In this document: in pieces, positions 33,850 to 47,998 of the stretch
Layout of the letters: each line of letters starts with the position of its first letter
Position numbering within the stretch: position 1 is the first letter of the stretch
From: Sympetrum striolatum
Taxonomy: Eukaryota; Arthropoda; Insecta; Odonata; Libellulidae
NCBI GenBank assembly: GCA_947579665.1
Contig: OX388344.1
Coordinates: 12,208,346 to 12,272,345 of the forward strand
Reading direction: 5' to 3'
Length of the DNA: 64,000 nt
Position numbers and translations under genes: made by a program
Notes under the pieces: generated by a model
Databases searched by the model: none
What the model saw: only the letters and a program-made list of their open reading frames with translations
What the model was told of the DNA's origin: nothing

Positions 33850-36800
33850 AAATTAAAGATATGTAGTGATTAACAGCATCCTTGCATCACTTTATTCAAG
33901 CTTCTTTGCTCATTTTCACACAACTGATCTCGGATGCAAAGGGGCAATTCACTTTAATTTCTTTCATAATACGAGGCATTTTGATCCAATCGACATCGCC
34001 GAAAACCTTCTTAGGAAGAAGAAAGACGGGAAAGGTTGGCTCGTCCAACAGCATTCTCTTCTCCATTATTTAAGACAAAAATAGCTTCTTCTGCACCTCG
34101 ATTTCTCCCGAATCCAAATCGGTCTTCGCTGAGATACGCTTTCGATTTCGGCCCACTGCGGGACGCATCCTTCATATCGGAGAGAAAAGGAAAGCCGAGC
34201 CTTTGAGGAAAACAATGATCCTTATCCACCGAAAGATTTCTTGGACGATCCGACAGTTGGAAATAACGATTCAGACAAACAATTGGCAGTCCAGCCAACC
34301 GTGGATATTTTCCCAATTTTTGAACGGACACACAACCAGATAAGGTGATTAAAATACGATCGCGGAAAATATCACATAGTGCAGATTGAAGTAAATGTTG
34401 CGTTGAAATGCCTCCTTTGGCTTTTGAGGTGTTCAAGTGGCAGTCGTTCAAAAAGACGCACATTTTTAAAGACGAGTTTACCGCTAACGAGACGTTTAAC
34501 CACAATTATACATATTGCAAATGAAAATGTTCACGGATGAAATGAGAAAATAAGCGTCAGTTCGCAAAGACCGCAAATTAATTAATAAAAGTGGGTTGAC
34601 TGCAAAAGATGCGGTCGATTCCACCCGACGTTTGCCACAAACAGAACAAGTCCTAACACACAGGGAAATTGAATTTAAAATTTTAATTTTAGAACCTCGA
34701 AATAAACCGATTCCTCGGCTAAATAATTCAAATAATAAACTAATAAATATATATATTTACATTCTATGATAAATGTGTTTTACTTAGTTTGTAATAAAAA
34801 GATGAGAACGTTCCGATTTATAAACAGAATCCATGGTTATTTTTAAGAGCGGAAAAATAAACTAAATAAACCGAGTTTACTATATTAAACCTGGTCAAAT
34901 TATCTAAACTATCAGAGCATTTTTCGCAGGGTATTAGTGAAGGCAACTGACTTTAGAGCTATATAAGAGATGTCGGAGTTATTACTCTCACTAAGAATAA
35001 ATATGCAAATGTAAAATTGCGTCTAATGGACTTTGGAAAGAGAAATGTTAAGTAAACTCGGAAATTCGTCTCGCTCGATACTTCCTCTTAAAGTGGGGCA
35101 TTGATGTATTCCAGGAGGAGATGGGCAGGAGTCCAAATGAGCTCTTATGCTTTCCAGAAAAGCACAGACGCAAAAGATTGCACCGGAACCCACGTAATTC
35201 CTCGTCTTGCTTACATAAAAGGTGGCAGACATCCGCTGTTAGGGACTGTGCGGAATTCGTTAATCAACTTCCTCCGACCCGAGCCACTCATTTAAAGTGT
35301 TAAGTCGGGAAATTCCGGAGACTCGAGGAAAATACAAATTGCGAGATTTTCTCTCTCGGCCATTTTCGTAATTAGTACAAACGACTCGACAAGGTCGAGA
35401 CAAAGGAAATTTTAATTTGATAACAGTTGTAAAGGATACTCTAAACTACTTAACTAGCGAGGTTTAACAAAAGATAATGCCGATGATATTGAACTTTTTA
35501 ACAGAAATAATCGCGGTATTTAAATAGAAACAAAACGTAAGATTAAAATAAACATCAGATTATTTTTTAAAGTCTTATTTAAGGTTATCATAAAAAGTCG
35601 CTAAGCTCATAAACAATACTATAAAGTACTTAAAAGTATAATGGTAGGCAGGGTAGTTGTTGTTCGTTTGTAAAAGTCCAACTTTTATTGATAAGAATTT
35701 AAGTTCGGAACTTACATGAACGTATAATATATCAGTTGAATCGAAAGTTTAAGAAAGTTTAGTTCAGCTACACGTACGTAGGACAAAATGCAACTCAACG
35801 GAGTATCTATATGAGAGTTCACGAAGATGATAGACGAAAAGTAAATCACGGAAATGAATTTTACTATTTTCCAATAGCCGAGTTTCTTTCCTGACTCTCA
35901 CTCTCTCCAAAAATAAAGGACTGCCATCGAAGTAATATCCGCCACAATGGAGAGGCCGAGACGAGGACATTAATGAGAATCAGAAGAATTAGCGATTTAA
36001 ACATCCTTATGTCTGAATTAAATCTAATAAGCACGATTAATTCCACTTGCACAATAAAATGCCTTACTTTTCCGATAATTAGAGTTAACGATATAAATTT
36101 ATTTTCACATAATTAAATTTTTCATTTTAAGTAAACAAGTATACCTATGTCTTGAATTTATGTTTTCTGAGGACTCTTTACCTACGTTATCAGTAAACAG
36201 TAGAATTATCTTTAAACACCTACATAATCATTCTGCAAACTGCCACGGTCAGTCTAGCTAGTTATATAATTCAAGGTAAATCTGAAGATTATTCGAGGCA
36301 TTAGCCGCTGAGGTTAAGTTGTACAACGAAACGGATTTTTCTGGCAGCTTAGCGCGCGTTTCAAGGCGAGTACTGCCGATACACATTCTCGCCTCGATGG
36401 ACGTCGGAGGGAGAGGAGCACATTAAAAGAACCACACGACAAAGTGGTAGTCCGTGGACAAATCTGGAATAGAAGAGCGAAGATGCTGGAGAGACACTTG
36501 GACGCCAAAGAACTCGGAGAGATGGCTATAATCTTCAAGGAATCGCTGTTCGCAAAAATAAGACCCATATTCTCCCACTCATAATTCTTGAATTGAGACA
36601 CCGCTCACCGCAGAATATTGCTCACAATAAGTACAGTCGGACATTAAAATGTCCCTTTTCCTCACAGGTTGCACAAGTTTACGATTTCCATACTTCGTTT
36701 TTCTCGTATTGTCTGCGATATTCTTCTATTCTCTTCCATAGTTTATCTTTTAGTTCATATCAACGTTATCACAAAACAGGAATTACAGTTAATTATCGCA

Positions 36801-37065
36801 AAATAAGTTTCATCTTTCTCCCTCCTAACATTTCCTCTTAAAGTGATTATTTTCTCTTCTGTGCCTTGTTCAAGGATGTGACGAATAGACTCTTATCGAG
36901 GTCGTGAGTGAAGCCGAATAATGGCTGTTATTCTGGACACACTTTTTAATTACATAAAAGTATCCCTTGATCCATTGTGAGGAACTAACTTCGATTCTTG
37001 GCCAAAAAAGTAAATGTATGATGAGTGTGACCCAATTGGCAACCTTAGTCCCATCGAGTTGTCAT
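33850..37065. other. No recognised gene
   Basis: The stretch has long frames, including 34011-34505 minus (164 codons from a possible ATG). The peptide has no domain I recognise, no signal peptide or membrane pattern, and no supporting splice structure. I do not call it a gene. No repeats of note were seen. Confidence 0.45.
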
Positions 37066-37076
37066 ATATCATTCCG

Positions 37077-37214
37077 TAGTAGTAGTATAGTAGTATTGTT
37101 AAAAGTGCTTCGACAGCTTAGGTCATTTCGCACATTGGCTCCCACCGGGAATCGAACCCGGGACCGCTTTCACCAAAGGCAAACGCGCTGTCCACATGAC
37201 TATCCGAGAGCCCA
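37077..37214 (-). mobile_element. tRNA-derived SINE (138 bp) with 11-bp TSD
   Basis: On the minus strand it has a tRNA-like head (GGGCTCTCGGATAGTCATGT), a B-box GGGTTCGATTCC in a perfect CCCGG/CCGGG-type arm, a unique part (GACCTAAGCTGTCGAAGC) and a (TAC)n-like tail. It is flanked by the perfect repeat ATATCATTCCG at 37066-37076 and 37215-37225. The tRNA acceptor stem is not conserved. A fragment of the same tail is present at about 53790. Confidence 0.85.
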
Positions 37215-37225
37215 ATATCATTCCG

Positions 37226-38311
37226 GTTCTTAAGAGAAGGCATACCTTAAAACCGGAAAATTACACGTTACTCACTTTCAATTTGTGACATAATGGTGCA
37301 TATTAAAGCGCGCTTGATGATCTGCTTTCACGCGGAGAGGAAATTGTTGAATGTGACCATGAGTTCCATAAGGGTAGGTCATGGAATACGAAGTAAGTTA
37401 TCAACGAGTCGGTTCGCAGATGTGGCTATCAGAACAGACGAGATTGTGGGAAAGCATTCGACACCCACGAGCAAAAACACTTTGAAAAGTTGATGGTCTA
37501 ATCGACTGACGGAAAAGTTATCTGATTGATAAAATCTTTTCTCGAAAACGGAGCACAGTAACTGCTGCGGGACGGAATATTATTTCGATTATCTGTCATT
37601 TTCTTTACAGCGATTCAGGTTTCTATTCAAAGAGATTCCATATCCATAGGTGTCATCTTTCGCGAGTGACCAAAAATCGGCATCTGTCAACGTCATTTTA
37701 CTTAAATTGTAGCGGATGGCGGATATTTCGTCTTATTTGTTTTTAAATCTGATCAGAATGGATTTGACTGTTTAACTGGAAAGGCAGCACCGGAATCCGA
37801 TTAATTGAGCTCACCCGATCCGGAAAAATCTAGTCTCTGTGGTCGCGCGTTACGAAACAGGTTTTCACGCGATTCCCACGGTTCAGCGGATGTAGACGGA
37901 GCAATTGCAAATAGGAGAAGGGCCAATCGGATGAGGTGCGCTGGACAGATGCTCCTTTTCTACAACACTCTCCACAAATAGACTCCGAAACGCATAAGAT
38001 GTAACAGGCTCCAAAATAATAAAAATAGGCTCCAACCGAAATAACGATCGCGAAGAATAATTCTGAAAGAAAAGCGTACAAATGAATTTCTTCGAAAGCA
38101 TTATTCGATAGAATTTCATCGAAAAGATACTCATCAGTATAATTTTGTTGAAAGAATTTTCTCTTTCAACCGATTATCAACGAGCAAAATTCAGATTATC
38201 AAAAGTTTACACAGCCGTATTTAAAAAGATAAATAATTAAGCCATCGAGAATAACTATCATCACGGGAGCCAACATCACCACGGAAAGAAAGGGAAGCTA
38301 AGAATATTAAA
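37226..38311. other. No recognised gene
   Basis: I see no conserved coding region or repeat. The two overlapping minus frames at 37830-38134 have no domain. Confidence 0.5.
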
Positions 38312-38380
38312 ATGGACGACGACAAAATGCAACGGGTGGACCTTCTCCTGAACACTGGTAGTGTTCTCCCTTCAGATGGG
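38312..38380 (+). CDS. Candidate first coding exon (MDDDKMQRVDLLLNTGSVLP)
   Basis: An ATG in good context (AAAATGG) opens a 23-codon frame MDDDKMQRVDLLLNTGSVLP then SDG. It ends exactly at a full-consensus donor, GGG|GTGAGT, in phase 0, and the frame stops right after the donor (TAA). The frame is also open 19 codons upstream. I do not recognise the protein and found no matching downstream exon. Support is the donor, the start context and the acidic-then-amphipathic composition only. Confidence 0.25.
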
Positions 38381-40472
38381 GTGAGTTAAAAGGAGCGCGT
38401 CTTAGGAGGAGGCTTCCCTGATGCGAAGCAAAACTGATAACGAATGGATCCTCGCAAAATAGTCATCAGGAAAAGCTCTTCACCCTGGAAATGTAAATCG
38501 GAAAAATGCTTTCGAGATTATTTTCTTTAAGAGATTTTCTGCGATGGTGTGAAACAAAGACCTAATGAGGATGTCCAAATATTAGAGGCCCTCAAAGTCA
38601 GTACTAGGCGTTAAATGGAAATTGTTACTAGATAAAACCGAATGAGGAAGTTCCGAAGATGGGGAAGAATGAGTTTATCATGAAAATAAAAACCCCTATT
38701 ATTAGTGGTCATATAACGAGAAGAATTATTAAAAGAAAGTATCTAAGGCAGGATACTACTAACACATTGATTCTCATTGTGAGTAATAAGTTTTCGAAAC
38801 TTGTGCTTCGGTACTCCTTCTGCCAAACGCACTGAATGTAAAGAGCACCTCCGAACGTGATTACGTCACGCGCTCCGAAAAGACAAGAAAGAAAACGATC
38901 AACCATATTTTTTAGTGACGACCATCGTCGTGATTAAAGCAGTGATAAAAGCCACTCCTCCAGATGTTCCGATTCCTGTTTAAGGCGAATGAAATTCAAA
39001 GAAGAAGACTAACGACCTCAAAGACCACCGAGATGATCTGCCAGTGGAGATGCGTTTCATTGCTTAACCGTCCAAAATTACCTCCTGGAGCGAGTCCACG
39101 GCTGAAATGAAACGCCCTCCTGTCGGAGACGCATCACGCCACTGCACCACGTCACGAAACATCGCACATGTATTACGTACGTAAATATCGCGGTTGAGTT
39201 CTACATTCATACGTATATAATAGTCCTTAAAGGACAGTTTCCCCTCTTAACACCATTTCCAATACTTCTTGAGCATCCATTATATTATGCAACAAATTTC
39301 GTCTCTCTTCTTCTCTTGTCTTTACCCTGCCATCTTCGATTTCTTCCCTCCGCAATTTTTCATTCTGTCATTTCCTCTGCGTCCAGTCAATTTCGTCCAT
39401 CAAAATATCCCATTTCACCATTCATTACTTGTTCCTCAAAATTTACCAAATAAAACAATTTAAAATGCTAATTTCATATTTAGAATTTCAAAGAGTACTT
39501 CTCAATGTTAGAGGGCAATATTTAATGCCAATTACGCCAAGATAAAGATATTTGGTTTGCTTCCCTACCATAGCAAGTTCCTCATTCACTTAAGGTCCTA
39601 AGGTATGACTGCAAAATCCTAAACTTGAGCAGTGAATAGCGCGTGCATACTGACGATTTACATCTCTGTTGTGAAAGATCGTTTAGCTAAGCGAAGCTAA
39701 TTGATTCGCATTTATTGAATCAGAAAGGCGCAAATCAATGCGATGGAGAACATCTGTTCGGAGCAATTGCACAATTTCAGAAATCAAGAGCCAACAAATT
39801 TGATAAGTCGAAAAGGATTACGAGAATGTCGAACATTTACGATCAATATCTTTGATATCATAATTGGAATTATCAGCATGACAAAGTTCACCAATTATTA
39901 GTTATTTAGCAAGTGTTTTCCACTCCTCCATGCTTTTCAATTTTACGTATAAGTTTATTTACATGGAATATTTACTTTTACCTGAAATATAACTGCACTG
40001 TCAAAAGAAGGAAGTAAATAAAGATTTTTAAATAAAGTTCTCTAGTAAATCGACGTTAGTCGTAAATATTTTATTAAAAAATTAATAAACAAACAAATTT
40101 AGCAACATTTTTTCTCAGCGATTAAACAATTTTGAGAATAGAGAAAGAGTGGATCGATGGCTGAGAAAAGACTGCTTTAGACGTACGTGGGTCTTACCCA
40201 AAAGAGGTCGAGGAATAAGAGACAATTTTCTTTTCTGGATTTCAGAATAATGTTCGGCTATTTTTATGGAAGAATCGCGCTGCGCGTTCTCACGGTTGTT
40301 TCGATTGCATATCTCGTAAAAGTGAATTCCGATCAATAGCCGAAATTGGACAAGTTGCACTGTATTCGAAGGATCTAACTATGGCTAACCGATGATTATA
40401 CCTTTCCCAGTCTAAAAAGACTTAACTTTTTTCTACAGGCCTATTAATGTAGACAGTATTTAAAGCAGGAGA
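38381..40472. other. No recognised gene
   Basis: Nothing recognisable was found on either strand. The short frames lack domains. Confidence 0.5.
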
Positions 40473-40786
40473 GTCCACCCCGCGGTCCGGGTCGCATAAC
40501 CGGAAAGTAAACGGTATCGAAAAAATACAGGCATTAAAGTCCACATTAAAAATTTTGTCCTTTTTTTTGAAAAATAAACATGGTTTACTATGCCCATTTG
40601 TACTTAGTTAATATTGTGAAGAAATATTCAATTTAATATTCTTGAAAACTATAGAAATACAAAGGTTTTTTCTTTAGTTACGTTAATATGAGGGTTGCCT
40701 AAATCCTAAGTCGTTTCTAGCCCGCGCGCCTGAGAAAATTTGTAATGCAGCCCTGAGCCACCAAAAGGGTAAACACCCCTTAAAGG
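40473..40786. mobile_element. Probable hAT-type MITE
   Basis: The left end (CAGGAGAGTCCACCCCGCGG) and the reverse complement of the right end (AAGGGGTGTTTACCC) are similar to each other. They also resemble the CAGGGGTNNNCAACC-type termini of hAT elements. The GC-rich GTCCGGGTCGCA at the left and GCCCGCGCGCCTGAGAAAAT at the right contrast with the AT-rich middle, as in hAT-derived MITEs. A clean 8-bp target duplication was not found. Confidence 0.4.
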
Positions 40787-43104
40787 AAACAGGGTAATTT
40801 ATGAAGACAATTCTATCTAAGGCAAGAAAACATATAGAAGTACCTTTTAAGAAATATTTGTCAGGTGAATTACTTAAATTAATTTTCTTGACTCGAAATA
40901 TCTAGTCTTCGGTAGGAAAGGCTGGAATAAATGCGTTTGAGGTTTTGTTGAACAATTGCAGTCATAGAACATCAAAGGTTTGTACAGTGCACTATGACGT
41001 AGGTTGGAAATCATTGGAAGAAAGGATGAGGTCGTTAAATAAATTCAGAGAAAGCACGCTTGTGACCTTTGGCGACCTCGTACGGCAGATATAGATCGCT
41101 TTATTTCCATCCACGATTTTAAAAGAAATACGCTGATCACTTGATTACCGTCGCATTACAGGGCAATGACGTGGATAAGGGCAATCTCGCTTAACATTTT
41201 GTAAAACCATACGCCATTAGGTATGAGGAAGAACCTTAATCGCATAGAGACAGGAGTAGCAAAGGAATAAAATTTTGCCTGACGAAAGTAGTAACCGCTC
41301 TTTTAGTATTAAAAAACGCAGAACACAAAATTTATGGAACTCTTTGAAATGGAACAAAACGTTCTGGTTCCCAACGCTCCTGCAATCCAGATGAATTTAA
41401 TATTTCTCATACTCTTTTGGCTAAGACTGGAGTTAGATATAACTTCCATTTACTTTCGTCTCGATCTTGTTCATTGAAGTGATGATATATAAGCAATAAA
41501 TGTAAGAATGATGCTTCAGGAATATTACTTTGCGATGCATTTACGTCGATTTGTTCCACCAATGACACTGTCCCCACTCGATTACAAAATAATTGGAATA
41601 CACTTTTCATCTTGACTGAAAGCCTCATTCCCTTTCCCAAGATTGTAGTCGCTACTGAAGGAAGGGAAGAGGGTCCGACCATCATTCGGGATGATGTCTT
41701 TACAGACAATGCCTGAGACTTCTTGAAACCAGATTTATTCCAAAAGTTAAGATTCCTCTTACGATTCCACTTACTCTCCCGTGCGGAGATCTTTGAAACA
41801 AACGGGAGTTTGGAATCAAAAGGATAAATGGATAGAAACGCAAGATCTAAAGATTCAAAATTTCAAGAAATAACGCATCAATGTTATCTGCACTACGATA
41901 AGATATTATTTCCGGGAACCGTCATTTCCGGAGAAGCCAGCGTTCAGAATGAACAGATTTTTACAACACAAGTGACAAAATATACGAGAAACTCAAAGTG
42001 GAAACTGAATAAATTGAGGAAGGGAGAATTCCGATCGAACGAGGAAAACGGTCTTCTTCCTCCAACTTGTGCAAAGAGAACTCCTTCAAGGACTTTCACT
42101 TTGGTGAGCTGCACAACGGAATGAAGCAAGTTCATTCAGCAGTTCTACCGCAACTTAAACGTTGCACATTCCTTCAAATGTTCTCTTTCAAACGCCGATG
42201 GAATTAAAAATAAATTAAAATCGTCCGATAGAATGAATTATTTTCTTAGATGGACTTCAGCCCAATTATCATCGGCATTGAAATGTATTTTGTTGCATAC
42301 CGGTAGACTGAACTGCTCTAGAGCTTTATATTTTATGTGCAAATTAATTTTTAAAATTACTCGTTTTCTAATTGACACTATGCGTTCAAAGAATTATCTG
42401 CATGATCAATATTAATAATATTATTATTTAATTAATATTCTATCTTTACCATAAAAGAAAGCGGTTTGTCCGCACGAGAAAAATATCTCCAGAAGGTTGG
42501 CTACATTCTAATCCCCTCCCCACCATTAGCTAAAAAGAATAACTCGAGAGGAGATGAGGCTTACTGGGCAAGATGACGAGTATTTTCCTTAAAGTTAGAA
42601 TACTAAAAATAGAATAAGTACAAGTACGCAGAGACCCATTGGAAGTTAGCTTTTCAAAGCACACAATAGGAGTACACCGGTACGAATGTCATACTTCATG
42701 AAAATGAATGGCATAAATTACACCTTAATAACTTTCGCATTACCTCAGCCACGAGCAAGACTATGGAAAACGGAAAAATACATTTTCCTCCACCCTTAAA
42801 AAAACATGAAAAAAATATTCCTTTCATTCATATGCGGTAACATGAAGAAACTGCTCAGATGGATATTTTTCCCAAACTTCTGCTAACCAGTTATGACCGT
42901 TAGGTCATTTTGAAATCCAGACATCGATTTTCGTCCACAGAAACATTGGAGAGTAAAAAAGAGAATCAAATAAACCAGAAAATTGGACGAAAGAAACATC
43001 TCAAAGTGAAAGATGAATCTCGAAGTTCGAGTGCCATAATTAAGGCAAATGAATCTTCAAACACCAATGTTAGATAGACTGAGTTCGAAGGAAAGAAATA
43101 TCTG
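40787..43104. other. No recognised gene
   Basis: I recognise no domain in any frame (for example 41407-41709 minus, 41828-42124 plus), and no repeats. Confidence 0.5.
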
Positions 43105-43160
43105 CAGCAGGCGGGCATCGAATCCGCGGTCTACAACGCATAATGGTTGAAGGCCATTTT
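43105..43160 (-). mobile_element. B-box-containing SINE-like fragment
   Basis: On the minus strand GCGTTGTAGACCGCGGATTC is followed by GATGCCCGC. This is a T-arm-like stem-loop with the B-box core GATTCGATGCC, close to the motif in the 31.6-33.8 kb array. It is too short to place in a family. Confidence 0.35.
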
Positions 43161-46100
43161 TCCCTTTTTCATAATCGAGGCCAAATAAACTGTCGCTCGA
43201 AGAGAAACTGCGGCTCTATCTATTTACGCAATCCGTTTATTTTGCAGGATTTCTCCGAAAATATACTAATTTAGAAAATTCGGACGTATTTATTGACTTT
43301 ATTTGGCGAAAGCAGAGGTTCGAAAGGAATGGAAAACACACTTATGAAACATCGATTGGATCGAATTAATAATCTGAAAGAGATTCTGAAGGCTCAAAGA
43401 AAACGCTCTTGTCGATAAGAATCCGAGTCAACATTCGAAATATACGCAGGAAAGTCTGAAATGAACTGATCGGAGATTCTGGAATACCGATAATGACAAA
43501 GGGAAGGGAAAAAAGATCAATATGCTGAGAAAATAAAAATGCAAGAAAGAAATGAGAGTCGGCTAAAGCTTAAGCCGGTGGTATTCCCAAGGAAATATCG
43601 AACTAGCGCTTCATTTATTCAAAAATCACTTTTGTATACACACAGCAAGATCCGTTGTTAATTTATTATCTTCGGTGTAAGTGGTGCGATTCGTGATTTA
43701 GGATGAGAAGAAATAACGGAAAGAGAACAATGAAGGGAGAGGAGAGAAACGTTGATAACACGCGAATAGCAGAGAGAACGGTTAATTCCGCATTCTCGCA
43801 TGCGAACTGTACCTTTTGAATTCCTTTTTATAGTACAAATAGGCAAACAGAATGCACTGCCCCTGTTGTTGTAGATACATTTTTAATGTTTCCGAGGCAT
43901 TCAAAGGGAAAATGACGACATGCAGACGTCTATTCCCGAATACATTTAATTAAGAATATGTTTTTGAGGCTAATGACTAGGAGCAAAAGTTCCAGGAGTG
44001 TGAAAATACCCCATCGCAACTGATGGTCTGGCTAACGACGGCAATTGATGCAGCAACCACTGGGGAGAATTTTGTCCATCATTGAGATGTTTCGGAAACA
44101 ATAACAGTCTAACATATAAACAAACTGTGTGTTGCTAATCAAACTCTTATACATGAAACATTATTAACATTGTTTGGAAGAATGTTGAAGATAGACATCA
44201 TCAGTACAACTGAGAGCGCTGCACCAACTGTGTTATTTCAGAGAAAAGGCTTTCGTGATGCACGGACATGACATTCGATGATAGTAATGCTCACAGGTAA
44301 TTGCAATTTATCATACCCGTCTGACAATGGGAGGGCAAACATCAGTTCCTCTTCAGAAATAGACACCGAAGCGGAAGCACTATGTACTCTCTCGAGGACA
44401 AACAAACGACTTATAAGCTATCGAATATCCGAAACGCATTAAAGATAATTAATGTCTTTGAATGAAATTCAACATCAAAAATGGAAGAGGGTACGCACTC
44501 ATAGACGATTGAAAGTCTATTTAAAAATAGGAAACTTGTAGTTTGATGTAGCGAAATCGAAATTGAGAGAGCATCGATGAAATTGTCGAATGCAAAATAA
44601 CAAATTAATGTCGTAAATACTCAATTTTTCAAACAAATTATATCATATACAGCTTATTATAAGTTACATCAAAAATTATATTAGTTACATCATTCTTTTA
44701 ATATTTTTATTTCCCTAAAATTTTTAGGAATTTACTTTCACTCATTACCTAAATCTGCAAGAGAAGGCATGGTTAGAATATAATCACAACTGTTCTACGT
44801 AACAAGCTGACGATTTCAGACCATTTACTCTTTCACTTTTCGCTATTGAGAAAGGTATTGCATTCGCATTTTTGCAAATGAAAGTCTCAAAGGACAAAAC
44901 TTGTTTATCCCGGGATAAAGTAACGCTCCAAGAAATAATATTGCACAAAGAATTATCGGACCAACTTTATGGAATAGCTTTATCAATAATATCTTAATAC
45001 AAACGATTTCTGAGCTGAATTTGACGAAAATAACAATTTCTTAATCGATTACATAAATCACAATAACGAAATGACGCTGATTTAAGCGTCCTTGCTGAAA
45101 TAATACTCCATGTAATATCACCCCGAAGAGACTTATAAACAAATATAAAAAAAATACTTGGGTACAAAACCATTTCTCAATGTCTGCACGAGCTTCCAAG
45201 GAATTTATCAAACTTGCATTGCTTGCGCTATGTTTAAGCGAAACCAGTTTCCCATTATTTATGCATAAATCAAACGATCGACGCCCTGTTCACGAGCTTG
45301 ACGCTTCATTATAAAGCATTGGCGTCAACTCACGGCGTTTTGAAGGAATTATATTAAAAAATATGGGTGACCATTCTCTCTAGTTATCAATGCTGTATCC
45401 CTTTTTAAGATTCGTCTCAGCTAGAAAAAAATGCCGTTATTCTCCAAACTTGAAAGAACCACCTTCTATGATTCAGCTTATTGTTTTAGTTTTTTATTCC
45501 ACACCACTGAACATCAACTGCAACCTTTCGTCCTCCCTCTAAAGATGTACGCCTGCCAGGGAATGTGCACAGATAAGTCAAACGACGTGTTTAACCAGAC
45601 AAGGAATCGTGTGAATGAGCGTAAGGATGCACGTAAATTCTCTGGTTCTGGAGTTAGTCGACCTACTTCTGCACACAGCCAAAATCGGGAATTGCCTGTC
45701 ATTTGGAAGCCTCATTCACGGCGAAATTTCAAGAGTAGATTTTCATCAAACGCTTCGATTTAATGCACATAGAAAATGCGCAAAAACAGAATGAAAAACT
45801 GCTCGCGACAGCGGCTAACCTAATAGGAGTCAGCAAAGGGATTCGCCGACCTTGACAGTTTTTCATTTAGGAAGATCCGTGCTCAGACGTGTGGCCGAAG
45901 TATGGCTTCTAAAATCAAACGCTCGTACAGATATTAGCGCAAACGAAGTCTATGATACCAAAAGGGATTATCGCCCGACCAACGACTCGATATTGAAACT
46001 TAACGGATCTACGACGAATCTGTACTCGAGGCATGAGCGAAATGATTCTGAAAATGAAATTATAATGTCGCTAAGATCAGTTTGAATCCCAAGTTCGGCC

Positions 46101-47986
46101 GTTCGCACTCAAGTTGGTTCCTCCAAAAAGTCGCCTTTAAACGGATTGCATACAAAAATCACGTTGAGTGCCATAGATAATGCGATACTCTCATTTGAAA
46201 CTTCCAAAACAACAAAACATCATTCGATGATACTTGCATACTGGTTCTGTTTATGATATTACGAATGCTTCTGAATATTTCTAGACAAAGGCAGAACTAT
46301 CTTGTCTGTAAAGGGGGAATTTCTGTCAAACTAGGCAACTTTGAGAATTTACTTTTGATGTAACAATCATTGTTAGAGGCAAAAATGTTCCAGTATGAAA
46401 ATGTTATACACCAATCGTAATGCAGCAGTAAGACGGCAATGCTATAAGCACTTCTTGCGTATTAAACAAAATTTATTGATCCTAAATAAATATTTAAAAG
46501 ATTTTACATGAATTTGTGGCACATAGATTTATCCCTCCAAAAAATTAAGCCACAATCATATAAGAGGTTTTAACTTTTGATGTATGTTAATATTCCCTCC
46601 GTGCCAACGCTTTCCAAATTTCTGTGGTTCATTAAAAGGTCGACATTGAAGCTTGACGGAAGAGCAAATTTTTACGCAGGGCATTGAATCGTCTCTTTCC
46701 GGTTTCCGGCTCAATTGTATCGTCAAATTTCGTTTCAGTTCCGCTATTTTACAGTTCTATCAAGTTCAGTATCTTTTCGCTCCATATTTCGGAAAGGATT
46801 TTGCAAGGTATGCATTTTTAATAATATCACTCACAATTTTATAATAAATCAACGATTGAAGGTGACTTAAAGTTAGAATGCCCTCCCTTCACTATTTTTC
46901 ACTCCTGGTATACCTTTATAATAAATCTTGCGTAGTTAAAAGAATAACGAAGGATTTAGTAATATCCGAGTTAAAGGTAAGAGGAGTTCAGAAAATACAT
47001 CTTTTACTTTATGGAACGCAACTTACAAAAAACTGGAATAGAACTACTATTACACTTAACTAGAAAATCGAAATAATAATAAATAACAATTTTAGGTTTT
47101 GGATCTAATTTATGAAGTTCAATATATTAGTATGGGTTCAGTTTCCATTCCGGAAAAAAATGAGTGAAAATTGCAGAATTTCGTTGGGTTTCCTCGGTTC
47201 CAGCTCAGTTTGACCTTTGACCTTTCTTATTTCCTATCCAAGTCTCTTCGTTTGAAAGGAATGGCGCTGTCCGAAACTGGGTCTCGGCCATTCTTATAAT
47301 CACTGCATTCCGGTTTTCTTTCGCTCTTAATTGGCCCACCGAAAACCGGAGACAAGCAGCTTTCACAATTCCAACATTAAATGAGGCGAAACTGATTATA
47401 GAGGCAGTGCAATCGCTGATGAGACCAGTGCTCTAATCACAAAAAATGGAACGGAACGACTCGATGTAAACAAAAGAGGTTCAAATTTTGGTGTTGAGGA
47501 ACCAAGTTTAGATATTGGGAAATGTTTAGTAAAGATTGTGGGCACTCATTTGGAATTGTACCTCTTTCTTGAGAAAGGAGCATAAAAGCTTTTCGGGTGG
47601 CCTTTCCACATTCATCTGGAGCTAATGATCCTCTCATGTTGAAAAATAAACCGAGCATGAGTTAAAGCTAACAATTTTCATTTCGCTCATTGAGTTGCGT
47701 TCATATTAAAGGCAGCATTTGATAATTATTATTTTTTAAAAGAAAGTATTTTTGTAAATTAAATTCAGTCAATGGATTATTCTACTCAAATCCAAAGGAA
47801 AAAATCGATTTCCTTTACCCGAAGTAATATTTTCTTTCTAAATCGTTGCAGAACATATACTCATAAATGATAAACGGCTCCGCTCATCTGTTACAATTTC
47901 TATCACTGTGAACATAATAGAACGCCACTCGCAGGTTCATATTTAACAAATTAATCATTGGCTACCTCATTTCATAAAGAAAAATA
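43161..47986. other. No recognised gene
   Basis: No conserved coding sequence or clear repeat. The frame at 45431-45763 plus (110 codons) has no recognisable domain. Confidence 0.5.
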
Positions 47987-47998
47987 ATTTTATGCAGT

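Noticed and set aside
34011..34505. 164-codon minus-strand open frame
   Set aside because: No domain, signal or membrane pattern recognised, and no splice-site or homolog support. Such lengths can occur by chance in 64 kb.
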